A DNA stretch of 64,000 bases from Lithobates sylvaticus (taxonomy: Eukaryota > Chordata > Amphibia > Anura > Ranidae), in assembly GCA_028564925.1 (NCBI GenBank), contig CM053034.1, forward strand, positions 153,181,356-153,245,355. The letters run 5' to 3'. The position numbers and the translations under genes are program-made. Numbering within the stretch: the first letter of the stretch is position 1; every line of letters starts with the position of its first letter. Positions 46,996 to 59,600 of the stretch are shown piece after piece. The notes below the pieces were generated by a model, which was not told where the DNA came from, did not search any database, and saw only the letters and a program-made list of their open reading frames with translations.

Positions 46996-48200
46996 TAGGC
47001 CTGGGCAAATTATGTCATATATCCAAGGAGTATTCGGGGGGGGGGGGGGGGTTCTCAGCTAAGCACACCCTCCTAGCAGTTCTACCATATCACATCATTA
47101 ATTAGGTTTGTAAAGAATAGACTTAGGGAAATAGGACATTGTGATTGGCTGCAGGGAAGGAATGGCCACACCCCCTTGTCTAAGGACTGCTGGGAGAAGT
47201 TAGTGCTGTAGGGGAGGTAGTCCCCAGAGAAATTGTGTGGGACTGGAAGGCCCAGAAGCTGAGTGCTAGGAGCAAAAGGAAAGGAAGGAGAGGGGCCAGG
47301 GCTTGGGACAGTCTCATGTGGGGAGTGAGGTGACTGTTGGAGTGTGCTGATGAGTTAAAGACTCTGCTGTTGCCAGAGCTTGCTGCAGTGTTAGAGTTAG
47401 AGGACTTTGCTTCTGCATTCACATGGAGGAAGAAGGCAACAGCCATTGGAGAGATCCAGCAAGTTGGTGGAGAGGGGTGTCACTGCTTTTGTGAGCGATC
47501 ACCACTACAGAGTCTAGATTCATAGCCAATGCCACAGGTTCCAGTCATCAGAGATTGGGAGGAGGCTTCATAACAGACTGCATAGTAATGAGAGGCTGCT
47601 GGCCACAACCTCTCAATCTCCTCTTAAAGGGACAGTGACACCCTTACTTGGGGCCTTGGGGCCTAGTTTGGCAATTTATGCCCTTTTGCTTTTGGATACA
47701 AAAATACTTGAGTGTTCCAACACAGAACTCTGGGCCCCAACATGTATTACCACACTGGCAAGTGAGAGGGGATTTTAGACCCTCAGCTTTTAGTACTGCC
47801 TTTAATTAGTGCCCTTCCACTAGATTTAGGATTCAGTCCTTGGTCTTCTTTGTATACAAATTGTTTTTGTCTTGTAACTGTTCATTGCGGTTGCCATTCT
47901 TTGTTGTTGCCTTGTTGGGTTTGTAGCCAAAATAAATCTTCTTTCTTAAGCCTTAGTGTGTCAGTGGGTGTGGCATTTGTTGAAAGGGTTGTTGTCATCT
48001 GAAATCGGGGGGGGGGGGGGGCATACATCAGAGGTTCCTTCAGTGGTATTTGTTACACAAGGCTATCGAGCCTGTACTGTACTTGATGGAATCAGAGGAC
48101 CAACAACCACCTGAGCATAGGGAAGAAGAGGCTTTGTGGACCATTCTTGCAGCTTGGAGGGAGTCTGTGGAAGTGGATGATAAGTTAACTGAATTACTTT
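46996..48200 (+). mobile_element. Possible LTR element remnant (fossil)
   Basis: From TGTCATATATCC to TTTGTTACA (near 48056), about 1.06 kb with an AATAAA signal near 47932 and two poly-G runs of about 17 bases (near 47036 and 48006). A short open stretch starts at about 48090 with MESEDQQPPEHREEE, which could be the start of a gag-like frame. There is no second LTR or pol, and no target duplication was found. It is a broken fossil at best. Confidence 0.3.
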
Positions 48201-48570
48201 TTACAGTACCCAAGAGCTAACTGTGTATTTATCCTATGCAAGGGCAGCTCCACTGCAAACACTTTTATTTCAATTTGGCTCTTTAGAGATATTTACTTTC
48301 ACTTCCTGTCCCATAGCCAAAACAGGAAGTGAGAGGAATCCCTGTTTGTCACCAGGGCCACCAGAACTAGTGTCCCTACTGAACAATTTGCCCTTTAATC
48401 CTGTTCTGATGACAGCCCAAATTTTGTGATTTTCTTTCACTTTTCACTCTCATTGATAATGGTAGACAAAACAAATAGAGGGGGTGAATCTCCCTAAAGT
48501 GGCACAGACAGCAATAAAAACCTGACCGGTGTTCTGATTGCTTTCCAATCTAAAACTGTGGCAAATCTAA
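48201..48570. other. No recognisable feature
   Basis: Nothing supportable; one short open frame at 48223-48429 without motifs. Confidence 0.4.
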
Positions 48571-48962
48571 AAATGTGAAAGCTGACAGCCCTGGGCCATG
48601 AGGACCAAAAACATTTTTAAATGCATCACAGAAGCCTCAAAACTACTTTTTCAACGTAAATGTAATCTACCAGAGTCTGGAAAGGCATTACATAAACTCC
48701 TCGGAGCGCTGCCTGCGAGATGGGGTAAGTGCGGGGCCCCGAATACTCACTGACAGAAGGGGGGTGGCGGTGGGTGGATTGTTTGCCTCCCCCCCAAAAA
48801 AAAACACCAGCCGCCACCCCCTTCTGTCAGTGAGCACTTACCCCATCTCGCAGGCAGCGCTCCGAGGAGTTTATGTAATGCCTTTCCAGACTCTGGTAGG
48901 TTACATTTTTTAGGTTTTTAGGTTTTTAGTCCTCATGGCCCAGGACTGTCAGCTTTCACATC
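48571..48962. mobile_element. Foldback element, about 390 bp
   Basis: The outer arms begin ATGTGAAAGCTGACAGCCCT and end in its inverse. The inner arms, about 105 bp, begin CTACCAGAGTCTGGAAAGGC and are nearly perfect inverses up to a C/A-rich loop near 48790-48805. The inner palindrome may be a separate insertion into the outer one. Confidence 0.85.
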
Positions 48963-48978
48963 CCATCAGCAGCATCTT

Positions 48979-49278
48979 ATGTTGGGAGATTATCTAGGGA
49001 CAAAAACATACATGGAAAGCTTTCCCGCAGACAATCCACTGGGTTACTGGGTCATGAGTATAGACCACTGGCCAGAATTTTCCCAGTATGCAACTGAGCT
49101 TCTAGGCTGCCCTGCATCCAGTGTGCCTTCTGTGCTTTCCGAACGAGCATTCAGTGCTGGGACAGATAAAAGAGCGTGTCTGTCCACAGACTCCATTGAC
49201 CAGCTGACATTTGTCAAAATGAATCAGTCCTGGATTAGCAGCAGCTATCAAGTCGCTGATGTCGATAGCACTGATTAA
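48979..49278 (+). pseudogene. hAT transposase C-terminal dimerisation domain
   Basis: Open for 99 codons: DNPLGYWVM, then the hATC signature CPASSVPSVLSERAFSAGTD, and LSTDSIDQLTFVKMN to a stop. The family usually reads PASSVPSERxFS; here extra residues (VL) sit before the SER and a shortened loop follows, so the domain is slightly damaged. No catalytic core or BED finger was found upstream. It is unlike the 646-aa transposase at 33942 in sequence and comes from a different hAT lineage. A host-adopted exon is possible but unsupported. Confidence 0.7.
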
Positions 49279-49520
49279 ATGTTTTTGGGACCTGGAATCT
49301 CTGCAAGACTGTCTAGGCTGCCTAGCTATGTGTGTTGATTTTATCTTGAAGTAATTTTTTGGTACAGGTTTCATGGGCACTATGAACAAATTCTTTCTTT
49401 CATCAAGAGTACCTCTAGCCCTTTCCTTCTCTCTCCAGCAGTGTGGTCTCGGAGCATTCCACTGGGAATTTTTTCTTTCCTTTTAATGGTCTGTAGATCA
49501 GCGGCAGCTTCAGTGGCAGA

Positions 49521-49775
49521 ATGAGTTTGCCACCAAATCCAAAACCATTCCTTATTGGCCTTACTGGTAAGCCAGTAATGGTGAAACTGAAGTGGGTTAT
49601 GAAATACAAGGGATACCTGGTCTCTGTGGATGGTTACATGAACATGCAGCTCGCCAATACACAAGAGTATGTTGGGGCATTGTCTTGATATCTTGGAGAA
49701 GTTCTAATAAGGTGCAACAATGTATTGTATATACGAGGAGTAGAAGAGAAGAAGATGGGAGAGAAGAGAGAATAA
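49521..49775 (+). pseudogene. SNRPF: SNRPF (Sm protein F) processed pseudogene
   Basis: The frame starts [18 protein letters not shown], then [20 protein letters not shown] and [17 protein letters not shown], almost identical to vertebrate Sm-F, a ring subunit of spliceosomal snRNPs. A TGA then replaces the glycine codon of GHLGEV. After it the same frame continues YLGEVLIRCNNVLYIRGV and a charged tail to TAA. One codon (the D of VDGALS) is missing, and several residues differ (G to V in KWGM, N to I in FLNG). The functional gene is split by introns in vertebrates; this copy has none, so it is a LINE-made retrocopy. A few hundred bases of mRNA-like flank (49380-49857) may belong to it. It is not expected to give a working protein. 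Confidence 0.93.
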
Positions 49776-49862
49776 AACAATATCAAAATTAGTTTAGTAA
49801 ATTTATTTTGAATCTTTTCTTTTGAGGTTACTGTTAGACATTGTTTTTGTATGTTTTGTTAA

Positions 49863-50286
49863 AACAGTTGTATACCCGCACAAATATTTTTTTCTCTTTT
49901 AAAACCTGTAAGGCAAAAGGCATAATGAGCTAGTATGCACCACATACTAGCTCATTATGAAATACTTACCTTAGAACAAGGTGTCGGCAGCTGATACCGG
50001 TCACCGCTGAGGGAGCTGACATTTCCCCCCTGCGTGTTTTCCAGGTTTGCAGGCTCCGGCACTGTGAGTGACCGGAGCCGCAATGTCGTCACTCCCACAC
50101 ATGTGCGTGGAAGACTTCTCAGCCGGACCTTTACAGCGCATGCGCCGCTGACGTCAGTGGCTTCATTCAAAGTGAATAATTCCTAAACTGTACAGGTTTA
50201 GGAGATATTAATTTTACCTACAGGTAAGCCTTATTATAGGCTTACCTGTAGGTATAAATATAAAAAAATAAAGGGTATACAACCAC
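49863..50286. mobile_element. TTAA-type MITE, GTTGTATACCC ends
   Basis: TTAA (49859-49862) precedes AACAGTTGTATACCC, and GGGTATACAACCACT precedes a worn TTAC. Inside, 49921-49959 is a perfect 17-bp hairpin (CATAATGAGCTAGTATG) and 50217-50255 another near-palindrome (CTACAGGTAAGCCTTATTAT). The middle is CpG-rich with GCATGCGCCGCTGACGTCA. Confidence 0.65.
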
Positions 50287-50420
50287 TTTACGAAAAATAA
50301 ACAGATTTTTTTTCAAGAGTACCTCTATAGGGTTATGGTGTAAAGGCACCACCAACACCCAAAGCCAAATTTTTCCGCACCTGTTACTTCTATCTAAAGT
50401 CTCCAAAAGAGACACCAGAC

Positions 50421-52302
50421 TAGGGATGAGCCGAACACCCCCCCAGTCAGGTTCGCATCAGAACATGCAAACAGGCAATACATTTGTTCGAACATCCGAA
50501 CACCGCTAAAGTCTATGGGACTCGAACATGAAAAATCTAAAGTGCTAATTTTAAAGGCTTATATGCAAGTTATTGTCATAAAAAGTGTTTGGGGACCCGG
50601 GTCCTGCCCCAGGGGACATGTATCAATGCAAAAAAAGTTTTAAAATTGTCCGTTTTTTTGGGAGCAGTGATTTTAATAATGCTTAAAGTGAAACAATAAA
50701 AGTGAAATATTCCTTTAAATTTCATACCTAGGGGATGTGTATAGTATGCCTGTAAATTAGCAATTGTTTCCTGTGCTTTGTGTCCCTGCACAAAGTGTCA
50801 TTTCTGAAGGAAAAAAAGTCATTTAAAAGCACTCGCGGCTATAATGAATTGTCGGCTCCCGGTAATACAGAGAATAGACATTGAAAGTCATTGATAAAAA
50901 AAAAAAATGTGTGGGGGTCCCCCCAAATTCAATTACCAGGCCCTTCAGGTCTGGTATGGATATTTAAGGGGAAATCCACGCCAAATAAAAAAAAATGGCG
51001 TGGAGTTCCCCCCAAAAATCCATACCAGACCATTTATCCGAGCAAGCAACCTGACAGCTGCAGGAAAAGAGGGGGGGACGAGAGAGCGCCCCCCTCCTGA
51101 ACCATACCAGGCCACATGCCCTTAACATGAGGAGGATGCTTTGGGGGTCTGTGACCCCTCAAACCACCATGTCCCCATGTTGAGGGGGACAAGGGTCTCA
51201 TCCCCACAATTCTTGCCCGGTGGTTGTGGGGGTCTGCGGGCGGGGGGCTTATCAGAATCTGGAAGACCCCTTTAGCAAAGGGGACCCCCAGATCCCACCC
51301 CCCTATGTGAATTGGTAAGGGGTACATTGTACCCCTACCATTTCACAAATAAAGTGTAAAAAATTATAAAAAAAACACACAGACACAGTTGGGATAAGTA
51401 AAAAAAAAACGATTCCAGCGGTGGTAATCCACTCTCAATATCCTGCGATGGGTGATCTCCTCTCCGGGGTCCAACGATGGATGATCTCTCCTCTCCAGGT
51501 CCAGGATCCAACGATGATGTCCAGCGCAGCGCATCCTGTCTCCACCGGAGACACTGCGGGAATCCCAGCAGCCTGACAGGTCTCTTAGCTGAGGACGGGG
51601 CCACCCTTCACTTGACCCTGCCCCCCTCTGATGCAAGGGGTAACCCGGGCTTTCCCAGTGATGTGCGGTTGACCCCGCCCCCTCTGATGTAACGGAAACC
51701 TGCATTACACCCTGAAGGTTCTGGTATTGATATTTGGGGGGAACCCCACATCATTTTTTTTTTTATTTAACGCAGGGTTCCCCTTAATTTCCATACCAGA
51801 CCTGAAGGGCCTGGTAATTGAATTAGGGGGGACCCCCACGCATTTTTTCTATCAATTACTTTTCTCTGTATTGCCAGGAGCCGACAATTCATTTTTTTCC
51901 TTCAGAAATGACACTTTGTGCAGGGACAGTTCTAAGCACGGGAAACAAGCGCTACTTTACAGGCATACTATACACACCCCCTAGGTATGAAATTTAAAGG
52001 AATATTTCACTTTAAGCATTATTAAAATCACTGCTCCCGAAAAAACTCCAGTTTTTAAAAAATATTTTTGCATTGATACATGTCCCCTGGGGCAGGACCC
52101 AGGTCCCCAAACACTTTTTATGACAATAACTTGCATATAAGCCTTTAAAATTAGCACTTTTCTCCCATAGACTTTTACAGGGTGTTCCGAGGCTTTTCAA
52201 ATTTGCAGCGAACACCCCAAATTGTTCCCTGTTTGGCAAACAGGCGAACAGGCAATGTTCGAGTCGAACATGAGTTTGATTTGAACTCGAAGCTCATCCC
52301 TA
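50421..52302. mobile_element. Ac-like hAT non-autonomous element, copy 2
   Basis: It starts TAGGGATGAGCCGAAC and ends CGAAGCTCATCCCTA, with CACCAGAC (50413-50420) and CACCAGAA (52303-52310) as an 8-bp duplication with one difference. The two halves mirror each other for most of the length (AAAAGTGTTTGGGGACCC near both ends). The GC-rich middle (51050-51700) is unique to this copy. It carries no gene. Confidence 0.82.
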
Positions 52303-52310
52303 CACCAGAA

Positions 52311-53130
52311 TTTATCTAAAAAAAAATGTTAATCTTTGCCTGAGTGTACTATAATTTGTCTTCTTTACGTAAGGCTTGTTCACTGTGGTGCAAACATTTA
52401 TTTCCATCCAAAGTTTTCCAAAGAGACAACAGAATCTATCCAAAAAATCTCTAATCTTGTTCCGAGTGCACCAAATTGTGGCCTCATCATACAGACTGGC
52501 TCCCCAAGCCATTGTTTTTCAAAATAAAGAAAGCTTGCAGGGAAAATCTATTTAAATGTGTTTTTTTTTTTTCCTTTATATATGTCAGTTTTGCTGCAGC
52601 AGGTTCTATACACGGTACAAATGCCCCACTTTACAGGCAGGCTGAGGGGACCCCCAGGCACTATATTTAAAGGAATTTTCATTTTTTTATGTTTCACTTT
52701 AAGCATCATTAAAATCACTACTCCTTTAAAAATTATCTTTTTTTAACTGGATAGCACTTTAACAAAGATGACACAGTTCTTCTAGACAGAAGATCAATTG
52801 ATGCCTTGACAGGAGAGTTCTATGATCACTATCAAGAGTAATGAACACATGTAAGTGTTACATATTACTTAGACTTCATGTTTTTAACATAAAAATATCT
52901 GATGCTAAGTCCACTTTAATATAACTTAGTACACTTAAAGTCTCAAAGTAAATGAAAGAAAATGTAAACTGATGGCTTGTACAGTAAACATGAATGTAAC
53001 TTGGTTTGAGAATGTTTTGCAAGACAAGCTAAAATCTTTTACACATATTTACTTGATACACAGGCGATGTCTTGATATACAAGTAGCGTCATGTCACAAC
53101 TGAGTATAAAAAAGAAGAGAGGTGCCTCTA
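52311..53130. other. Unassigned, with a short Ac-like MITE fragment
   Basis: 52590-52745 matches the inner part of the 50421 element (TATATTTAAAGGAATTTTCA; TTTCACTTTAAGCATCATTA) without ends. The rest shows nothing. Confidence 0.4.
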
Positions 53131-53506
53131 AGTGTAGCAATATGTTTACATTTAATGAAGGTACAACATTTAGCAACTCTCATCGTTAATGATTATAACT
53201 GGCATATCCAGGTATGCAGGCATCTGGGGTAAAGCTGTAGACAATCCTCCGCTCTGCCATCAACTTCATCCCTTCCACGCTGCGCTCCACGAGTGCTTCA
53301 AGCCTCATTTTCAGATCGCTCTACTACAGGGTAGTCTTCCAGGTCACGATTGCAGACTGATAGCAGTGAGAGCAGGCGGTGCGGGGGGCGGTCTATGTGG
53401 ACAGCTTTTCCCCGGGTGCCTGCATACTTATATGTGCCTCTTTTAATCATCAACCATGTTGGTTGCTAAATGTTGTACCTTCAATAAATGTAATCACATT
53501 GCTATA
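53131..53506. mobile_element. Palindromic element with about 45-bp inverted ends
   Basis: The left end has AAGGTACAACATTTAGCAAC after AGTGTAGCAATATG. The right end carries the inverse (GTTGCTAAATGTTGTACCTT...CATTGCTATAATCT). Length is about 376 bp. The family is unknown to me. Confidence 0.7.
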
Positions 53507-54097
53507 ATCTTTTTATATAGACTATAAACTGAAAGACCTATGAATAAATGGCTGTGGAACGAATCATCTGAGTTTCCAATATTTCTTGTGGAAAAATTTG
53601 CTTTGATATACGATTGCTTTGGTTCACAAGCATATCTCCGGAAGGAATTATGCTGGCAATCCAAGGTTTTACTGTATTTGAAAATTTTATTTTAAGGGAA
53701 CTAAGTTGTTCTTAGAACTTTTAAATTAGTTTTGCCAAATTTTGGTGATCCCTAATTACAATGCAGCTTTAGGAACTGTTTCACCTTTAATCACCTCTAA
53801 CAGGACAAAATTGACCACTACAAAATTCACAAAGGGAGGCAAAGAAAACCCTCTGTGCAATGTTAGAAGGGTTTACCACCAGGAGAAAACAAATTCTTCC
53901 CGACATTAAAAAGTAATTTGGATCAACATATTCTGTCCTCTTTTTTTTTTTTTTAACAAATAACAAGCTGCATTAGCATCACAATTCATCTATAAGAATG
54001 ATACACTCTTTTGTTCTGTATTTGCATTATTACTTTCTAGGGCACAACTGAACAGTTACCTTAGCCTTTGAATTTTAGGTTCTAATCAGCACCTCTC
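53507..54097. other. No recognisable feature
   Basis: AT-rich, no supportable gene or repeat. Confidence 0.45.
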
Positions 54098-54100
54098 TCA

Positions 54101-54387
54101 GTGGTTGATGTACTAAAGGCAAATCGACTGTGCACTTTGCAAAGGGCAGTTGCACTCTGCAAGAGCAATTGCTCCAGAGCTTTGTAAATGAGCAGAAGCT
54201 ATGCTGACTTCCATGATCCAATCATGTGCAAGCAGGAATGCAGATTTTCTTTTATTTTCCTTGCACGCGATTGGGTACTTTCTGCAGTATGACGCTTTAC
54301 CTCATTCAGTAAGCTCTGGAGCAATTGCACATGCAGAGTGCACTTTGTAAAAGTGCACAGTCTATTTGCCTTAAGTAAATCAACCCC
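54101..54387. mobile_element. GGTTGATNTACTAAAGGCAAA palindromic MITE
   Basis: The ends are GTGGTTGATGTACTAAAGGC and the inverse of GGGGTTGATTTACTTAAGGC. TCA flanks both sides (54098-54100, 54388-54390). CTCTGGAGCAATTG and its inverse repeat inside. It is recalled as an abundant amphibian MITE. Confidence 0.8.
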
Positions 54388-54390
54388 TCA

Positions 54391-54726
54391 GCCTTCATGT
54401 CCCCTTTCTCCATGAACTGTTTGCAAGGCAACAGTATAGTCAGTAAATAATAATTATCCTAATAAGGATGAGTGCTGTGGAGTCTGGCCGGCTGTTCTGT
54501 GCAACCAAAAGAGAACAGTGGGATATCTGGCAAAGATCTGCAGCATTGTAACTTATTGTCTGTGGTTAGAAGCCACACATTCATCTGGAGTGTTAACAGA
54601 TCCTAGGTCCAAATTTTGCAACTGTTCTTGCAAATGATGAGAACCATAAAGGTAATCAGAGAACACATTTAACATTTTAAATTGGAGCAGAAAAGCTATG
54701 ACCTCAAAACTATTTTAAGTTGTTGG
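54391..54726. other. No recognisable feature
   Basis: Nothing supportable. Confidence 0.4.
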
Positions 54727-54758
54727 TTAACCCCTTCGCACCTAAGGGTAAAACAAAT

Positions 54759-55093
54759 CGATCCCCAAAGCGCAGACTATACTTTACTCATCCCCAAACA
54801 ATCTGACAGACAGCCTCATGCAAGACGAACACGCCGAGCTATCGGGCTCGATACAACAGAAGCCTAGCCCCGACAATTATAACCCCGACCTCGACACAGG
54901 ATCTCAGAACAAGGGGAACTCTCTTAATATTGTTCATCCGCTATTATAAGGACAACCTCTTGGATGAAAGAATGTAACATGATTACGTTAGCTTCTGTCC
55001 TCTGGACCAAACTTGTTTGTTTATATGTGTTATTTACCTTGTACCACCATTTTTGAAAATAAAACTTTTATGGAAAACAAAAAAAAAAAAATC
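54759..55093 (+). mobile_element. LINE 3' tail (L1/Tx1-like), 5'-truncated
   Basis: About 335 bp ending in AATAAA (55058-55063) and a poly-A run (55079-55093), preceded by TTTATATGTGTTATTTACCT-like 3' UTR. No open frame is left. Target duplication is unclear. The assignment to the L1/Tx1 group is from overall look. Confidence 0.5.
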
Positions 55094-55984
55094 TAAATGC
55101 CTAAGCACAATTTTGAAACTTTGACATGTGTTAGTAAAACCGTATATATCATCAGAACTACTTGTGCATTTAGGTGGATTATACTTTTTTTTCAGTTTTT
55201 TTTTCAGGACAAATTGGGGTTTCTTTTGGTGGTAAATGGTAATTGATATCTCCTGATTTATTTATTTTATTATCAAAGGAAAACTGGCCCATTTAAATTT
55301 AGCTGTATATTTCTTGCTACTACCATAACCTTCCACCAAATAACAACCCAAATAAAATGTTCCTGCCCCTCACAACCCAAAAACAATGGTGCCCATTTTG
55401 CTTTTTTTTTTATCCTACCTAAAACACACGGACACTTATTGACACTGATATTAAAAAAAAAAAAAAAAAATTTAAATTTTTTTTTGACTATGGCTTTTAC
55501 CTTTAACCCTGACCTTGACCCAAAACACTAACCCTGGCACCGAAGTAGATCAAACCTTGATCTGGTATTTTTTGTAATTTTTTATTTTACTTTTTTATTA
55601 TTATTATTTATTTTATTTTTTTAAACACACTTTTTAATTTCGACAAGGAGAGAGTGTCAGAGGTACTCACCCGGGCCGAAATGCTGAGAGCTGCTCCCCT
55701 TGCGACTAGGTGCACAATGCCTCTGGAGTGGATACAGAGGTCACCGGGCACAAAGATGCACGGGTTGCCAGCAGCTGCGTTGCAGGTGGTGTGCAGTAGC
55801 GACGTTGACCAGGAGAGGCTGATGCTGCACTGGAAGTAGACACCTGGCAGGACCGTGATGAGGCAGAGGTTATGTAGGTACCAGAACGTGTACTGGAGGA
55901 GGACCCTTAGGTGCATGTGAGAACTAGAAGTCCAGAACACCAAGCCGAGGGTCAAACACAAGTAACTTCAGAGAATGTCCAGTA

Positions 55985-56500
55985 GGCAAGCCGAAGGTCA
56001 AGCACAGGTAATCAGGCAGAGGAGGTATCCAATAGCAGGCCAGGGGTCAAACACAGGTAAGTAACTCAGAGAATGTCCAGTAAGCAGGCCGAGGGTCAAG
56101 CACAGGTAATCAGGCAGCAGAGGTATCCAGGAAGCAGGCCAAGGGTCAAACACAGGTAAATAACTCAGAGAATGTCCAGTAAGCAGGCCGAGGGTCAAGC
56201 ACAGGTAATCAGGCAGCAGAGGTATCCAGGAAGCAGGCCAAGGGTCAAACACAGGTAAGTAACTCAGAGAATGTCCAGTAAGCAGGCCAAGGGTCAAGCA
56301 CAGGTAATCAGGCAGCAGAGGTATCCAGGAAGCAGGCCAAGGTTCAAACACAGGTAAGTAACTCAGAGAATGTCCAGTAAGCAGGCCGAGGGTCAAGCAC
56401 AGGTAATCAGGCAGCAGAGGTATCCAGGAAGCAGGCCAAGGGTCAAACACAGGTAATCAGGCAGCAGAGGTATCCAGGAAGCAGGCCAAGGGTCAAACAC
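55985..56500. repeat. About 98-bp tandem repeats inside the LTR
   Basis: About five units, each holding AACTCAGAGAATGTCCAGTA, GCAGGCCGAGGGTCAAGCAC and GGCAGCAGAGGTATCCAGGA. The other LTR carries the same array at about 61540-62055. Confidence 0.92.
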
Positions 56501-56677
56501 AGGTAACAGCAGCGGTGGTCAAGCGGGTTCCGGGTCATACACAGGTAATCAAGCAGGTACAGGATACAAGGTACTGGATACAAGGTACAGGGTACAGGAT
56601 ACTGGATACAAGGACTGGAGCCAGGACTCAGGAAGAGACAACAAACCAGCGATTTGTGAGGAGACAGAGGAAGCCTT

Positions 56678-59600
56678 TTATAGGCCAGGTAAGTGGTCAG
56701 GTGGGATACCCGGACGAGTGCGCATGCGCACTCGTCCTCTGTCAGCGCCGCGCACAGCGGTGAGCCGCACTGGCTGAGCTGCATCAGATACCCGAGCGCC
56801 ATGGACCCGCGCATGCGCACCCGCTACCCGGCGTACCTGTACTGTTTGCTGAGCCGCTCTACCGCGCGTGCGCATACCCGGAACCCGGCGACGAAGTACG
56901 GTATTTCCCTGACAGTGCCCCCCCCCTAAGGGCAGCCTCCGGATGCCCAATTCAGGATGTCTTCGGTGGTATTCTCGTATTAATCGGGGGGCATGGATAT
57001 TTTCAGCCGGTTCCCAGGAGCAGTCTCGCCCTCTTCTTTTACGGGAATACAGGATCTTCTCGACTTCGAATTCTTCCTCTCCTTGGATGGTGATGGGTGA
57101 AGGAAGTGGCATCTGCCTGTCAGGGAAGGAATTGGCAATTACAGGTTTAAGTAAAGAGGCATGGAATACTGGGTGGATCTTATAGGAACTGGGTAAGTCT
57201 AGTTCAAATGCGACTGGGTTGATCACTCTCTTGACCTCAAAAGGACCGATGAACCTGGGACCGAGTTTCCGGGATGGACAGGGGAGTTTCAAATTAGCAG
57301 TTGATAGCCAAACTTTTTCACCGACCTTGAACGGTGGACATTCCTTCCTGCCCTGATTGTACTGTACCTCATACCCTTCTTGCGCTTCCTTCATGGCCTG
57401 TTGGATTTGGAGGAAGTTGTCCTGGATATGTTTGACCAGTTCTTGTGCTGCTGGAGTAGAGACGTCTGGAATGGAATCTGGAAGAAAAGAGGGGTGATAT
57501 CCGTAGTTTGCCCAAAAGGGCGTTTGGTTAATGGCAGAATGTAGGGAGTTATTGTAAGCAAACTCTGCGTAAGGTAACAGACCTGACCAGTCGTCTTGGG
57601 AGTAGGAACAGAAACATCTCAGATATTGCTCAAGGGTCTGATTGGTCCGCTCGGTCTGACCATTGGTTTGTGGGTGGTATGCTGAGGACATGGAAGATTT
57701 AATTTCTAGGGACTTGCAGAGGTCTCTCCAAAACTTCGAGGTGAACTGTACCCCCCGGTCTGAAGTGATATTGGCTGGTACCCCGTGTAGCCTTACAATT
57801 TCCCTGATGAAAATGTCCGTGGTGGAGGCAGCCGAAGGGGTACCCTTCATGGGCAAAAAGTGGGCCATCTTTGAGAGACGATCTATCACAACCAGAATCG
57901 TGGTGAAGGAATCTGAGGGAGGTAAATCTACAATAAAGTCCATGGAAATCTCCTTCCATGGACGTTCAGGAATGGGTAGAGGTCTCAGCAGACCCCAGGA
58001 CTTGATGTTGGACCCCTTGTTTCTCTGGCGGGTGTTACAGGAAAGTACATAATTTTGGCAGTCCTTTCTCCAGCCTGGCCACCAGTAGGACCGACTTACC
58101 AAGTCGGCCGTCTTTTGCATTCCAAAATGGCCAGACATTTTGTGGTCGTGGAGGGCCTGCAGAACTTGGAGCCTGACTGGAGGAGGAACAAATATTCGGC
58201 CATGGGCCCAAAGTAAGTCCTGTTTCTTTTCAAGAAAGGGTAATGAGGGAACAGAAAATTGATTGGAGGCCTGTTTAAGGGCTTGGATGGCATGGAGGAA
58301 GTTATGTGCAGACAGAATAGTGGCAGGTTCTTCAGGAGACTCTGTGTTCAGAAACATGCGGGATAAGGCGTCAGCCTTGCCATTCTTGGAGCCGGGATGA
58401 TAAGTGATGTGAAAGTTAAATCGGGAGAAGAACAAGGCCCAACGGGCCTGTCTGGGTCTTAGGCGTTTAGCTGCCCTAAGGTACTCTAGATTGCGGGGAT
58501 CTGTGAAGATGAGAATGGGTTGGGAAGCTCCTTCCAGCAGATATCTCCATTCCTCTAGAGCGAACTTAATCGCAAGTAATTCTCGGTCGCCTACATCATA
58601 ATTCTTTTCTGGGGGACTTAATTTTCGGGAGGCGAAGGCGACTGGGTGAAGCAAGGCCTTTGGGCCACTTCTCTGTGACAGGATTGCTCCCGTAGCAGAG
58701 TCGGAAGCGTCTACTTCTAGCACATAAGGGAGTTCTGGGTCAGGGTGCTTCAGGATGGGTGCAGACGAGAAAAGTTCCTTAAGTTTTTCAAATGCGCTTT
58801 GCGCTTGGGGAGTCCATTGGAATTTGGTATGCTGGCGGGTAAGTTGCGTGATTGGGGACACAATGGCAGAAAACCCCTGAATAAACCGTCTATAGAAGTT
58901 TGCAAACCCAATAAAGCGTTGAACTGACCTCTTGTCCGTGGGGGCAGGCCATTCCTGGATTGCCTTCACCTTTTGTGGGTCCATCAGAACTCCTCCGGTG
59001 GTGATGATGAAGCCCAGGAACTGGATGGTATCTGTTTCAAACTCGCATTTCTCCCCTTTGACATAAAGTCCATGCTTACGCAATATGAGAAAGACCTTCC
59101 GGACATGTTGACGGTGGTTTTCTAGTGAGTCGGAGAAAATCAGAATATCGTCAAGATACACAATGAGAAAGTTATCCAGATACTCACGGAAGATGTCGTT
59201 AACAAGATGCTGGAAGGTGGCTGGGGCGTTGCAAAGCCCGAAGGGCATGACCAGGTACTCAAAGTGACCGAATCTTGATCTGAAGGCCGTTTTCCACTCA
59301 TCCCCGGAACGTATTCTGACCAAATTGTAGGCCCCACGTAGATCGAGCTTGGTGAATATCTTGGCAGTCCTGAGCCGTTGGAAAAGTTCGGGGATGAGTG
59401 GGAGTGGGTACCTGTTCTTGATGGGGATTTTGTTGAGTTCCCTGTAGTCCACACAGGGTCTGAGAGAACCGTCCTTTTTTTGCACAAAGAAGATCCCAGC
59501 CCCTGCTGGAGAAGAGGATGGTTGAATGAACCCTTTAGCGAGGTTTTCATCGATATACACCCGCAGGGCTTCTAGTTCGGTCTCAGATAAGGGGAAGATT

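Noticed and set aside
55608-55961. Separate gene of 117 codons on the minus strand
   Set aside because: It is the LTR copy of the start of the long frame at 61516 and belongs to the Ty3/gypsy element.
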